Source: Fen-1298 sp963833465 (GTDB lineage Bacteria > Bacteroidota > Ignavibacteria > UBA10030). Taken from it: a stretch of DNA of 64,000 nt. The position numbers and the translations under genes are program-made. The stretch covers positions 1 to 64,000 of the forward strand of contig CAWHXW010000004.1 in assembly GCA_963833465.1 (NCBI GenBank). The letters are read 5' to 3'. How positions within the stretch are numbered: the first letter of the stretch is position 1; every line of letters starts with the position of its first letter. Positions 53,036-61,762 of this stretch are shown piece after piece. A model generated the notes under the pieces. The model was given only the letters and a program-made list of their open reading frames with translations. It did no database searches and was not told where the DNA came from.

Positions 53036-53104
53036 GTAGAATCCAGTCGCCGACTGGATGAAATAAGGTTAACATCATTGTCCGATCTGGTGATCGGACT
53101 CTAC
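53036..53104. repeat. Paired REP-like palindromes with GTAG ends (BIME-like)
   Basis: Two hairpins point at each other. The left one is GTAGAATCC followed by the stem ATCCAGTC-gcc-GACTGGAT. The right one, read on the minus strand, is GTAGAGTCC followed by the stem GTCCGATC-accа-GATCGGAC. Both begin with GTAG and a similar stem base, the hallmark of REP sequences mobilised by RAYT transposases. A 19-bp spacer lies between. No RAYT gene is in the window. Confidence 0.6.
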
Positions 53105-53290
53105 AAGCTAATGCATAATTTGGGATAAATTAAAAACGAATTTTGGATTGAACTTATAAGAATGGTGTTAAGGAGGTTGAATATTATTAAATAGAAGTGT
53201 AATGTTTGAAAGACAAAGAGTTTGGGAACAGGAAATATTGAAGTTCTATTTTAAAATATTATACAGAAGAAATAAACAAAGGATTTTAAA

Positions 53291-54217
53291 ATGGCTAAGC
53301 CAAATTCAGATAAACAAAATATATTAACAGATCTTTCACCTTATATCTATGGAACGACAAAATTGGGTGATGATAATATTCCTTTTCCTGAACGTGTAAT
53401 GATAGCTCGGGCAGCGATGGATTCCGGTGTATGGTTTCATACAAGCCATACGTATGGAAATGCACTTGAAGTTTTGCGAATGGCTTTCGATCAGGATCGC
53501 ACAAAAATCCCAAAGTTAATTGTAAAAATCGGGTGGAATACAATAGACGAACTTCGCAGTGTCATTCATCATAATACCGATCCGTTAGGTTTACAAAGTA
53601 TAGATATTGGACAACTTTGCCTTGGCGGGCAATTAGCTGAAGATTTTGCTAACGGCGGCGAATGCTATAAAACATTTTTGCATCTGAAGAAAGAAAATAT
53701 TGTAAAACGATATGTGCTCGAAGTATTTCCGTGGACATCTAATACGGCAATTAAAGCATTGCGCGGCGGCTATATGAAGGATATTGTCGATGGATGCATT
53801 TTTTATTTTAATCCGCTTCAGCGGTTTGCTTCCAATGAATTATGGGATTTATTAATAGAAATGAACGAGCCAATCATCGCTTTACGCACTGTTGCAGGAG
53901 GCAATGTTCTTCGTTTGCGCGACGTCCCCGGAGCGGCGTGGAAAGAATATCTGCAAAAGCGAGCCGTGGAAGTTGCCCCGGTTTTTGAGAAATCCAAAAT
54001 TAATAGCTGGGCTGAATTTTGCATCCGATTTGCTTTTAGCTTTCCTCAAGTTCGTGCGACTGTCGGGGCAACGAGTCGCACGGAGAATCTTCACAACTTC
54101 CTTTCGTCATCAAAAAATATAGAACCGCTGCCGGAAGAAATCCGAGACGAAATCGTTCAATTGCAGTACCGCTGGTCGGATGAAGTTGATATTCATGCAG
54201 AACAATGGTCGATGTGA
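53291..54217 (+). CDS. Aldo/keto reductase-like protein
   Basis: 308 residues, TIM-barrel type: YIYGTTKLGDDNIPFPERV, AAMDSGVWFHTSHTYGNALEVL (the D-x-x-x-x-x-x-x-x-Y arrangement of AKR proteins, with histidine variants), then VGATSRTENLHNFLSS and a late helix, where AKRs bind the cofactor phosphate. It diverges from the classic families in the lysine region. NAD(P)H-dependent oxidoreductase is likely but substrate is open. AAAGGA precedes the ATG. Confidence 0.68.
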   Translation: MAKPNSDKQNILTDLSPYIYGTTKLGDDNIPFPERVMIARAAMDSGVWFHTSHTYGNALEVLRMAFDQDRTKIPKLIVKIGWNTIDELRSVIHHNTDPLGLQSIDIGQLCLGGQLAEDFANGGECYKTFLHLKKENIVKRYVLEVFPWTSNTAIKALRGGYMKDIVDGCIFYFNPLQRFASNELWDLLIEMNEPIIALRTVAGGNVLRLRDVPGAAWKEYLQKRAVEVAPVFEKSKINSWAEFCIRFAFSFPQVRATVGATSRTENLHNFLSSSKNIEPLPEEIRDEIVQLQYRWSDEVDIHAEQWSM

Positions 54218-54252
54218 AAAGAATAATTATAGAATAATCAGAAATATGGGTT

Positions 54253-55446
54253 ATGAAAATCAATAAATGCAAAAATGCAACTCATTCTATTATAAAATCC
54301 ACGAATCGAGAAAATTCACTTCACATAAAAGGTAGTAGAATTAAACTTGTATGCATCATTATTTCCATCCTGTTTATTTTTTCGCAAAGCAAAGCGCAAA
54401 ACTGGAATCTCGTTTGGTCTGATGAATTCGACAGCACAAGTATTAATTCAACGAATTGGACATACGATATAGGCGGAAACGGATGGGGCAACAGCGAGCT
54501 TGAATATTATACAAACCGGCCGGATAATGCAAAAGTAGAAAACGGCAACCTCCTAATCATAGCTAAAGAAGAATCTTATGATGGAAACAATTATACATCT
54601 GCACGGCTGAAAACTCAGGGTTTAAGAAGTTTTACATACGGAAAAATAGAAGCAAGAATTAAAATTCCTGTGGGACAAGGTTTGTGGCCGGCTTTTTGGA
54701 TGCTCGGGCAAGATATTAATACAGTCGGCTGGCCTGAGTGCGGAGAAATTGACATAATGGAACACATCAATAATGAAAATTTAAATCATGGCACTATGCA
54801 TTGGAATAATAATGGACATGTATCATACGGAGGAACTGTTTATTGCGACGAATCGACATTTCATATTTATTCTATCGAATGGGATGCTAATGCAATAAAG
54901 TGGCTCCTCGATGGAAATGAATATTGGGAAGGAAATATCGCAAACGATACTAACAGCACCGAAGAATTTCATTTACCGCTTTTTATTATTTTCAATTTAG
55001 CTGTCGGCGGCAATTGGCCTGGAAACCCTAACAACACAACAACATTCCCTGATACAATGTATGTTGATTATGTAAAAGTGTATCAACTTGTTACTAATGT
55101 TTTAGAGGGAAGTAATATCCAAAATCCAAATCATTTCTTTCTATCACAAAATTATCCAAATCCTTTCAATCCGAGTACAGACATTTCATTTACCCTTCCG
55201 TCTAAATCTTTGGTCACATTGAAAGTATTTGATATTATGGGAAGAGAAGTAGCAACATTATTCAATGGAGAATTATCTGCTGGAAATCATAATCAGCGTT
55301 GGAATGCTGCGAATATGTCAAGTGGAGTGTATTTCTATCGCCTGTCTGCTGTGCCTTCGGCACAGCGAAATCTCGTTCCGGCTAATGGTCGGAACGGACA
55401 AACAGGTACATTTGAAGAAACAAAGAAACTTATTTTGATGAAGTGA
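54253..55446 (+). CDS. GH16 beta-glucanase (laminarinase-like) with T9SS sorting domain
   Basis: 397 residues. A signal segment (IKLVCIIISILFIFSQSKAQ, about 30-49) is preceded by an unusually long basic N-terminus, so the real start may be further in. The GH16 domain shows WNLVWSDEFDS, GWGNSELEYYT, GLWPAFWMLG and the catalytic GEIDIMEHI (E165 nucleophile, E170 acid/base). The C-terminus is a T9SS sorting domain (NYPNPFNPSTDISF, SGVYFYRLSA, TKKLILMK), interrupted by an 18-codon in-frame insert. A secreted endo-beta-1,3(4)-glucanase is expected. Confidence 0.88.
   Translation: MKINKCKNATHSIIKSTNRENSLHIKGSRIKLVCIIISILFIFSQSKAQNWNLVWSDEFDSTSINSTNWTYDIGGNGWGNSELEYYTNRPDNAKVENGNLLIIAKEESYDGNNYTSARLKTQGLRSFTYGKIEARIKIPVGQGLWPAFWMLGQDINTVGWPECGEIDIMEHINNENLNHGTMHWNNNGHVSYGGTVYCDESTFHIYSIEWDANAIKWLLDGNEYWEGNIANDTNSTEEFHLPLFIIFNLAVGGNWPGNPNNTTTFPDTMYVDYVKVYQLVTNVLEGSNIQNPNHFFLSQNYPNPFNPSTDISFTLPSKSLVTLKVFDIMGREVATLFNGELSAGNHNQRWNAANMSSGVYFYRLSAVPSAQRNLVPANGRNGQTGTFEETKKLILMK
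55348..55401 (+). repeat. In-frame palindrome pair inside the GH16 sorting domain
   Basis: GCTGTGCC-TTC-GGCACAGC (55348-55366) and GTTCCG-gctaatggt-CGGAAC (55375-55395) add about 54 bases, 18 codons, between the conserved SGVYFYRLSA and TKKLILMK parts. Other sorting domains in this window have three to six residues at this point. It looks like a mobile palindromic unit that kept the frame. Confidence 0.65.
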
Positions 55447-55726
55447 CAAGCGGCTGAGACTTACAATTAGAATAAACTTGCGGTTTCTTGCGCGTTTCCC
55501 CTCTCTCCTTGTGCATCTCTTTTAAAAATATTAGCGTAAGTAATATTCTTAATTACTTCCTAGTATCAATCGTCAAAATATACATTATTTATCTCCATAA
55601 AATGACAAGGTCAATTTTTATCTATGTTAGATAAAAAGATTGTGATTCCTAGAACATATTTGCCTTAATGAATGTTGATATATATGATAACTATTCATCA
55701 GTGACAAACTTAGGATAAACTATATT

Positions 55727-56620
55727 ATGAGTACTTACGTTGTTTTAGGAGCTACCGGGCATACAGGTAAACCGATTGCTCTTGGGTTGCTGGAAAAAGG
55801 ACATACTGTTCGTATTGTAAGCCGCCATGCAAATACAGCAGATGATCTTATAAACAAAGGTGCCGTTCATTATGTGGGTGATTCGACCAATGCATTATTT
55901 CTTTCAGATGTCTTCAGTAATGCAGAAGCACTGTACGCGCTAATACCATTCGATGCAAAAGCTTCCGATTACACAAAAATGCAGTTGAAGCATGTGCAAT
56001 CGATCGCACATGCATTAAGAGACTCATCCATTAAATACGCAGTTACATTAAGCAGTGTGGGTGCACATCTATCTGCCGGTACAGGGGTCATTCAGGGACT
56101 GCATTCGATGGAAGAGTTTTTCAACGCGATTCCGGGTATTAATATTCTCCATCTCAGAGCAACGTATTTCCTGGAGAACACCCTTTCGTTGGCAGGCATG
56201 GCAAAAAAGATGGGAATAATAGGCTCAACAGTTCGTGCCGACTTGATGGTGCCTATGGTGGCGACAAAAGATATTGCAGAAAAAGCATTGAACCATCTTC
56301 TTGCTAAAGATTTTTCCGGCAAGAGCTATGAGTATATTCTAGGAAACCGTGAATATACATATACTGAAATCGCTCAAATCTTCGGGCGAACTATTGGTAT
56401 GCCTAATCTGAAATACATTCAATTCCCATATGCAGACGCAAAAAAAACGATGATGGAAATGGGAATGGGTGAAAGTGTTGTTGATAAATTAAATGAGTTT
56501 GTAAAATCAATGAATGACGGAAAAATATTGGGGAATGTGCATCGTACACCGGCAAATACTACACCGACACTTGCAGAAGAATTCGCACAAGTATTTAAAT
56601 CATTTTACGAGAGAAGCTGA
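55727..56620 (+). CDS. NmrA-like NAD(P)-binding protein
   Basis: 297 residues, atypical short-chain dehydrogenase: YVVLGATGHTGKPIALGLLEKGHTVRIVSR (GxxGxxG cofactor loop), YALIPFD, YAVTLSSVGAHLSAGTG, LHLRATYFLENTL, VPMVATKDIAEKALNHLL. These features fit NmrA/azoreductase-like members, which bind NAD(P) for reduction or for sensing. Preceded by a 280-bp gap with nothing recognised. Not linked to neighbours by spacing. Confidence 0.83.
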   Translation: MSTYVVLGATGHTGKPIALGLLEKGHTVRIVSRHANTADDLINKGAVHYVGDSTNALFLSDVFSNAEALYALIPFDAKASDYTKMQLKHVQSIAHALRDSSIKYAVTLSSVGAHLSAGTGVIQGLHSMEEFFNAIPGINILHLRATYFLENTLSLAGMAKKMGIIGSTVRADLMVPMVATKDIAEKALNHLLAKDFSGKSYEYILGNREYTYTEIAQIFGRTIGMPNLKYIQFPYADAKKTMMEMGMGESVVDKLNEFVKSMNDGKILGNVHRTPANTTPTLAEEFAQVFKSFYERS

Positions 56621-56816
56621 TGCCTTAATTAATTGATAAAGCGTTACTGATTTTAAAATCAGTTATTATACGATTAAATCTTTATGCAAAAATAGATTAT
56701 TGCAAAAGGATGTAAAAACCGGCAATAACCGTTTTCTTCAATGACACCGTTTTAATAATATTCTTCTTAACTTCTCTAAATACCCAGATCTATTTGAATA
56801 ACAACAACGCGCACTT

Positions 56817-58430
56817 TTATCCTTCATGCTTCGTTTTGAAATCTTTCATCATCCATTTACGGGCTAGCCATAATGAGATCGGCGTTATCACTGCAATAAA
56901 TCCGAAAATAAGCCACATTGCTCCTGTGTCTTTTGGACCCTCAGCCGGACAATATCGTTCCATCATCTGTCCAGAGTAAAGCAATGGGACAAGAAATTTC
57001 GTGAGAAACCAAGGAAGCTGAGCCACTCCTTGATATTGCCCTGCTCTTTCTGCAGGTGCAATTTCTGTAGCATATTGTAAAAATCGTGCAGACCACATTG
57101 CCTCGCCGACCGTCATAAAAATAATGTATGCACTAATCGTTGCAGGGGTTGGTCCAAGAGCGAGAACAAATGCCGATGAACCCATAATAAGTGTCCCCCA
57201 AACCATCATATTGTACATATTTTTTTTGTAAGTCAGTGCCGTAATTACCGGTACAAGAATAAAAATGAGAATTGGATTTGCATTGGATGCTATTTCATAA
57301 TACTTGCCAATCCAGTCGCCGGCAAATGCCCGTGAAATATATTGCGGCAGGATAAGCCAGTTATATGTGAAAAGTGTTTGTACTGGCATAAGCGCGAAAA
57401 TGAAGAAAAAGAACCTTGTGTCTGCTAAAGGGTGTGTTGAGACCCAATTAACAACAGGCGCTTTAAGACGAACCGGCAAAAGTGTTATTGCAACCGGTAT
57501 GAGAATTACAATTGTTCCAAGTACAAAACGCCAGGGATCAGCTACACGTAAACAGATTGCAATTAAAATACCAGCAAGAACAATCCATGCAGTGACTGGA
57601 ATTTTATTCTGTACAACAACTTTATTTGCCAAATTTTTATTTTGTTCGTCTTCCATTTGCGAAGATTTATTTTCTTTTGCAATTTCATCATTTTCTGCTT
57701 TTGCCCTAGCAATTGCAGTATCGACAGTTTTTTTCGATAATATAAAAATAGTTAAAAGAAGAGAAACAAGAGTTAGCGCGGTGTAGACCCAAAATGTTCC
57801 TACAATTCCAAAACCAAGGAAATCATCATCCCTGAGCATAAATGCCATCATGGCTAAAGAAGAACCAGCATTCATCAATGCATACAGCATTGCATAAGCC
57901 ATTGATGCAGTTTTTGGAGTAGTAAATTGTCGAACTGCCGCGTACGCTGCGGGTTGATACACGCCGTAACCGATGATGACGAACAAAATCCCAAGCATCG
58001 TGATAATATGTAAAGACGACCATATACCGTTAGGTGTCAATCCAAAGAATGTCGGTGCAGCTGACATAACGACTCTGCCGATAAGAAGAAAAACAAATGA
58101 AAATATTAAAGCGCGGCGCACTCCAAACTTGTCAGGAACAAATCCTAGAACTACCATCGAAATCGCAATGCCTGCGGTCAGCACCATAACCATTTCGTGA
58201 GACCAAATATCAGCATGTTCGACGCCTAAAAAAATAAAATCCGAGAAGTGAATTGCAAGGTAAGTTAGAATTCCAAAATACGATAATCCTTCGATTGTAT
58301 ATGCAAGATTCACTCCCCACAGCGCGCGCGGAGCATGAACAAGGTCTACAAACGGCTGAGATATTTCATGCCAAGTTTTCTGTAAAACACTTTCAGTTTC
58401 ATTTTCCTTCTTCGTTTCTGTTTCCGGCAT
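56817..58430 (-). CDS. MFS transporter
   Basis: 537 residues with about 12-14 membrane helices and a long charged central loop (IARAKAENDEIAKENKSSQMEDEQNK). The loop motif VPDKFGVRRALIFSF after the second or third helix is the MFS signature, and GYGVYQPAAYAAVRQFTTPKTASMAYAML resembles POT/nucleoside-symporter-like members. Substrate unknown. A single-gene unit by spacing, with 85 bp to the glycosyltransferase. Confidence 0.83.
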   Translation of the reverse strand: MPETETKKENETESVLQKTWHEISQPFVDLVHAPRALWGVNLAYTIEGLSYFGILTYLAIHFSDFIFLGVEHADIWSHEMVMVLTAGIAISMVVLGFVPDKFGVRRALIFSFVFLLIGRVVMSAAPTFFGLTPNGIWSSLHIITMLGILFVIIGYGVYQPAAYAAVRQFTTPKTASMAYAMLYALMNAGSSLAMMAFMLRDDDFLGFGIVGTFWVYTALTLVSLLLTIFILSKKTVDTAIARAKAENDEIAKENKSSQMEDEQNKNLANKVVVQNKIPVTAWIVLAGILIAICLRVADPWRFVLGTIVILIPVAITLLPVRLKAPVVNWVSTHPLADTRFFFFIFALMPVQTLFTYNWLILPQYISRAFAGDWIGKYYEIASNANPILIFILVPVITALTYKKNMYNMMVWGTLIMGSSAFVLALGPTPATISAYIIFMTVGEAMWSARFLQYATEIAPAERAGQYQGVAQLPWFLTKFLVPLLYSGQMMERYCPAEGPKDTGAMWLIFGFIAVITPISLWLARKWMMKDFKTKHEG

Positions 58431-58515
58431 AGTATCCTCTTAGATATTAATAAAATGTTTCTTGCAGCTGTTGTGCTGCAGATTACACTAAAATAAATAT
58501 TCTTCTACATCATTT

Positions 58516-59376
58516 TTATCGGGGACTCATTCTTTTACCGGATATTCCTAATATTCCATGTACATATCCCTTAAATAATATTAGAAGCTGTCGCGGATTC
58601 ATTAATAACAATCGAAATGCATAGTAATAGATGAACCATATGATCAGTCGGTATTTATACAATTCGCGGTACGAATAAGAAAGTAAATAATTTCGAGTCG
58701 CATAATATAATCGCCAATCACTTAGTTCGGGAATAGTCAATATACATCCGAAGATATTTTTCTGATAGCATTTTTTAAACCTAAAATCATTATGATAAAT
58801 GATCGAGGTGCGTACCTTATTTATGGAATAACCACTTCGCATGATACGACGTGCATATTCAAAGTCATCACGATAAATAAAATAATCTTTGCGAGGATAC
58901 CCCACAGCGCCAATTATTTCCCTGTTTATAAAAAAGCCCACAAACATCCATGTATCAACCTTTTTTTTGTCTTGTACATAGCCGTTTGCATCATTATCGC
59001 AATTAGACCAATAACAAGAAGATGGATCGTCGTAACTTTTTTGTACTAATTCATACAAGGCGTAATTATCCGGAATTGCATCGTCATCCATCCCCCAAAT
59101 CCAATCACATCCTTCTTCGTATGCAGCTTTTATTCCTTCGTGGAATCCGCCAGCACCTCCAGTATTTTCCGGCAGCCGAATATATTTTATAATCGGATTT
59201 TGCAAATAGCCCAAATCGTGCAACAACATTTCAGTTCCGTCTGTACTGTGGTTATCAATTATAAATATTTTATCAGGGAGACGAGTTTGTTGTAACAGCG
59301 CAGCAATGTTATTTTTCAATAATTCTTTTCGATTGAATGTAACGACTACTGCCGCAATTGTTATATTACCGTTCAT
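58516..59376 (-). CDS. GT2 glycosyltransferase, galactofuranosyltransferase-like
   Basis: 286 residues. GT-A fold: VVTFNRKELLKNNIAALLQQ, IFIIDNHSTDGTEMLL, GGAGGFHEGIKAAYEEG, then WIWGMDDDAIPD, where the three aspartates form the metal site as in GlfT2-like enzymes, and YFIYRDDFEYARRIM. It overlaps the mutase gene by 11 bp. The match to galactofuranosyltransferases and the overlap with a UDP-galactopyranose mutase indicate addition of galactofuranose to a cell-surface glycan. Confidence 0.86.
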   Translation of the reverse strand: MNGNITIAAVVVTFNRKELLKNNIAALLQQTRLPDKIFIIDNHSTDGTEMLLHDLGYLQNPIIKYIRLPENTGGAGGFHEGIKAAYEEGCDWIWGMDDDAIPDNYALYELVQKSYDDPSSCYWSNCDNDANGYVQDKKKVDTWMFVGFFINREIIGAVGYPRKDYFIYRDDFEYARRIMRSGYSINKVRTSIIYHNDFRFKKCYQKNIFGCILTIPELSDWRLYYATRNYLLSYSYRELYKYRLIIWFIYYYAFRLLLMNPRQLLILFKGYVHGILGISGKRMSPR

Positions 59377-60469
59377 CTAATTCCTTCCGAACTGCTTTCA
59401 ATGCAAGCGCTATGACATGATGCATATCATAATATTGGTAATCTGCCAACCGCCCTCCGAAAATTACATTGTTCTCTGCACGGGCACAGTCGGCGTATAG
59501 TTTATAACGTTCCGCATTTGCTTGATCATTAATAGGATAGTACGGTTCTTTGCTTGTATTCCACGCCGCGGGGTATTCTTTCGTAATAATTGTTTTAGGT
59601 TGTGTACCAAATTCAAAATGTTTATGCTCAAGAATCCTTGTGTAAGGAATATTATATTCTGTATAATTGATAACAGCATTGCCTTGAAAGTTATCGGTCG
59701 CTATTGTTTCATGGTCGAATCGGAGACTGCGGTATTCCAACGCTCCGTAACGATAATCGAAGTATTGGTCTATCATTCCCGTGAACACGCATTTTGTTGA
59801 TAAAGATTGAAGCCGAGTTTTTTCCGTAATAAAATCTGTCCCAAGCTCAATCTCAACACCTTCCAATAATTTTTCAAATATAGTTGTATAACCACCGATG
59901 GGAATGCCTTGAAAGGTATCATTAAAATAATTGTTATCGAATACAAATCGCAAGGGTATTCGCCTAATAATAAAAGCAGGCAATTCAGCTGCTCTTCTAC
60001 CCCATTGTTTTTCAGTATATCCTTTGATCAACGTTTCATATATATCTGTCCCGACTAAGGCAATAGCTTGCTCCTCAAGATTCGTTGGAATTGCAATGGC
60101 GGCAGCTTTACGCTGTTCCTCAATCTTTTGTTTAGCTTCCTGCGGTGTTCGCACTCCCCATAACTCGTAAAAGGTATTCATATTAAAAGGCAGATTGTAT
60201 AATTTTCCCTTAAAATTTGCGATAGGAGCATTAATAAAATTATTAAACACTGCAAATTGATTGACATAATTCCACACTCGTCTATCGCTCGTGTGAAAAA
60301 TATGTGCACCATAGACATGAACATTGATTCCTTCTCGTATTTCAGTATAACAATTGCCGCCAATATGAGAACGGCGTTCAAATACAATACATTTCTTTCC
60401 ACGCTTTGTTGCTTCATGAGCAAAAATGGAGCCAAATAATCCAGCGCCTGCAATCACATAATCATACAT
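59366..60469 (-). CDS. glf: UDP-galactopyranose mutase
   Basis: 367 residues from ATG 60469. FAD-binding start YDYVIAGAGLFGSIFAHEA, then ERRSHIGGNCY, VYGAHIFHTSDRRVWNYVNQF, KGYTEKQWGR, IPIGGYTTIFEKLLEG, NYTEYNIPYTRILEHKHF, and FGGRLADYQYYDMHHVIALAL at the end. It converts UDP-galactopyranose to UDP-galactofuranose. It overlaps the flippase gene by 8 bp and the GT2 gene by 11 bp, a tightly coupled operon. Confidence 0.96.
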   Translation of the reverse strand: MYDYVIAGAGLFGSIFAHEATKRGKKCIVFERRSHIGGNCYTEIREGINVHVYGAHIFHTSDRRVWNYVNQFAVFNNFINAPIANFKGKLYNLPFNMNTFYELWGVRTPQEAKQKIEEQRKAAAIAIPTNLEEQAIALVGTDIYETLIKGYTEKQWGRRAAELPAFIIRRIPLRFVFDNNYFNDTFQGIPIGGYTTIFEKLLEGVEIELGTDFITEKTRLQSLSTKCVFTGMIDQYFDYRYGALEYRSLRFDHETIATDNFQGNAVINYTEYNIPYTRILEHKHFEFGTQPKTIITKEYPAAWNTSKEPYYPINDQANAERYKLYADCARAENNVIFGGRLADYQYYDMHHVIALALKAVRKELDER

Positions 60470-61757
60470 GATACAATTCCATATAAATATTTTTGATTTT
60501 ACCAAATGTAAGACAGATAATCCCTCTCCTTATTAATATCACAAGCATAGATGTAGAAATAAATATTTCTGTTATCAACCATGCTAATGCAGTTCCTACC
60601 TCTTGTAGATAAGGCACAAAAATAAAATTGAGCGGAACACTCAAAATAGCGCCAGTTGTTGTAATTTTTAGAAATTCTTTATCCATTTTCATGTTCAACA
60701 TTCCCTGAATACCGCATACATTGCTCAAACCTATTATAAACGGAAGAAATGATAACAATCGCAGACTTGCGATAGCAGCATCATATTTATGCCCGTAGAC
60801 AATCCATAAAATTGGCTGCGAAAATAGAAGAAATCCTATCGAGGCAACGAACATAATTGTTGCAACAATCACTAACATTTTTTCCAGTACCTCTTTTCCT
60901 TTTTCATAATCATCATGAAACTTTTTACTGAAATAAGGATAAAACGTTTGTGACAATGGATATAAGAATACGCCTTGAACCATCAGCATCAATTTACTTG
61001 CAGCACTAAAATAGCCAACACTTAATGCCGTGACTAAAAAGCCCAAAATGACAGTATTGCTAGTTGTGTAAAGATTGATAACAACATTTGATAAAAACAA
61101 TTTTAATCCTTGATGCAATGATTCGATGATATTGTTGAATTGAATGCGTACCCATTTCAATTGTCCAATACGAATGGCATCAAAGAATGCCCATATTCCT
61201 ATCACAACCTGACCAGCGCAAGTAGAAAGAGGAATAAGTATATAGTCATGTTCATTCCGGACAAGAGTAAAAATCGACACTGTAAAAATCAATTTAATCA
61301 TAAAATTATAAATTGCAATTTTAGTTAAGCGCTCCATTCCCTGATAGAACCATGTCGGAAAAATGACTATACCTGCATTAGTCAAGAAAATACAAAGATA
61401 CAAGATTAACTCGTTACGCACCTGAGAAACACCGATGATTAATCCCCCCAACAAAACGAATGAAATAAAAAATAAAAATAGTCTTGCTCCAATTACAGTG
61501 AAAAATATTTTTGATATTCTCTTCGTGTCATGTCGGTACACACTAATTTCACGTGTTGCACTTAAATCGTAAGCATACAAAATAAGTAAATTAAAATATC
61601 CTACGAGCGCTTGAGCGAAGTTTAATGTACCATATTTTTCTGGTCCAATAACGCGAACAATGTACGGAAGTGTAATAAATGGAAATACATAGTTAGCAAT
61701 CTGCAAACCGCTTAATGAAAAAAAGTTCTTCGCGATTCTTTTAATATGATCCGGCAT
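60462..61757 (-). CDS. Polysaccharide flippase (Wzx/MATE-like)
   Basis: 431 residues with about 12 membrane helices. Wzx-type features: LSGLQIANYVFPFITLPYIVRVIGPEKYGTLNFAQ at the start, RDTKRIS-like loops, FPTWFYQGMERLTKIAIYNF, GYFSAASKLM. It flips undecaprenyl-linked repeat units across the inner membrane. Five bases separate it from glgB upstream, and it overlaps glf downstream; transcription is probably continuous through glgB-wzx-glf-GT2. Confidence 0.9.
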   Translation of the reverse strand: MPDHIKRIAKNFFSLSGLQIANYVFPFITLPYIVRVIGPEKYGTLNFAQALVGYFNLLILYAYDLSATREISVYRHDTKRISKIFFTVIGARLFLFFISFVLLGGLIIGVSQVRNELILYLCIFLTNAGIVIFPTWFYQGMERLTKIAIYNFMIKLIFTVSIFTLVRNEHDYILIPLSTCAGQVVIGIWAFFDAIRIGQLKWVRIQFNNIIESLHQGLKLFLSNVVINLYTTSNTVILGFLVTALSVGYFSAASKLMLMVQGVFLYPLSQTFYPYFSKKFHDDYEKGKEVLEKMLVIVATIMFVASIGFLLFSQPILWIVYGHKYDAAIASLRLLSFLPFIIGLSNVCGIQGMLNMKMDKEFLKITTTGAILSVPLNFIFVPYLQEVGTALAWLITEIFISTSMLVILIRRGIICLTFGKIKNIYMELYHV

Positions 61758-61762
61758 AAAGG

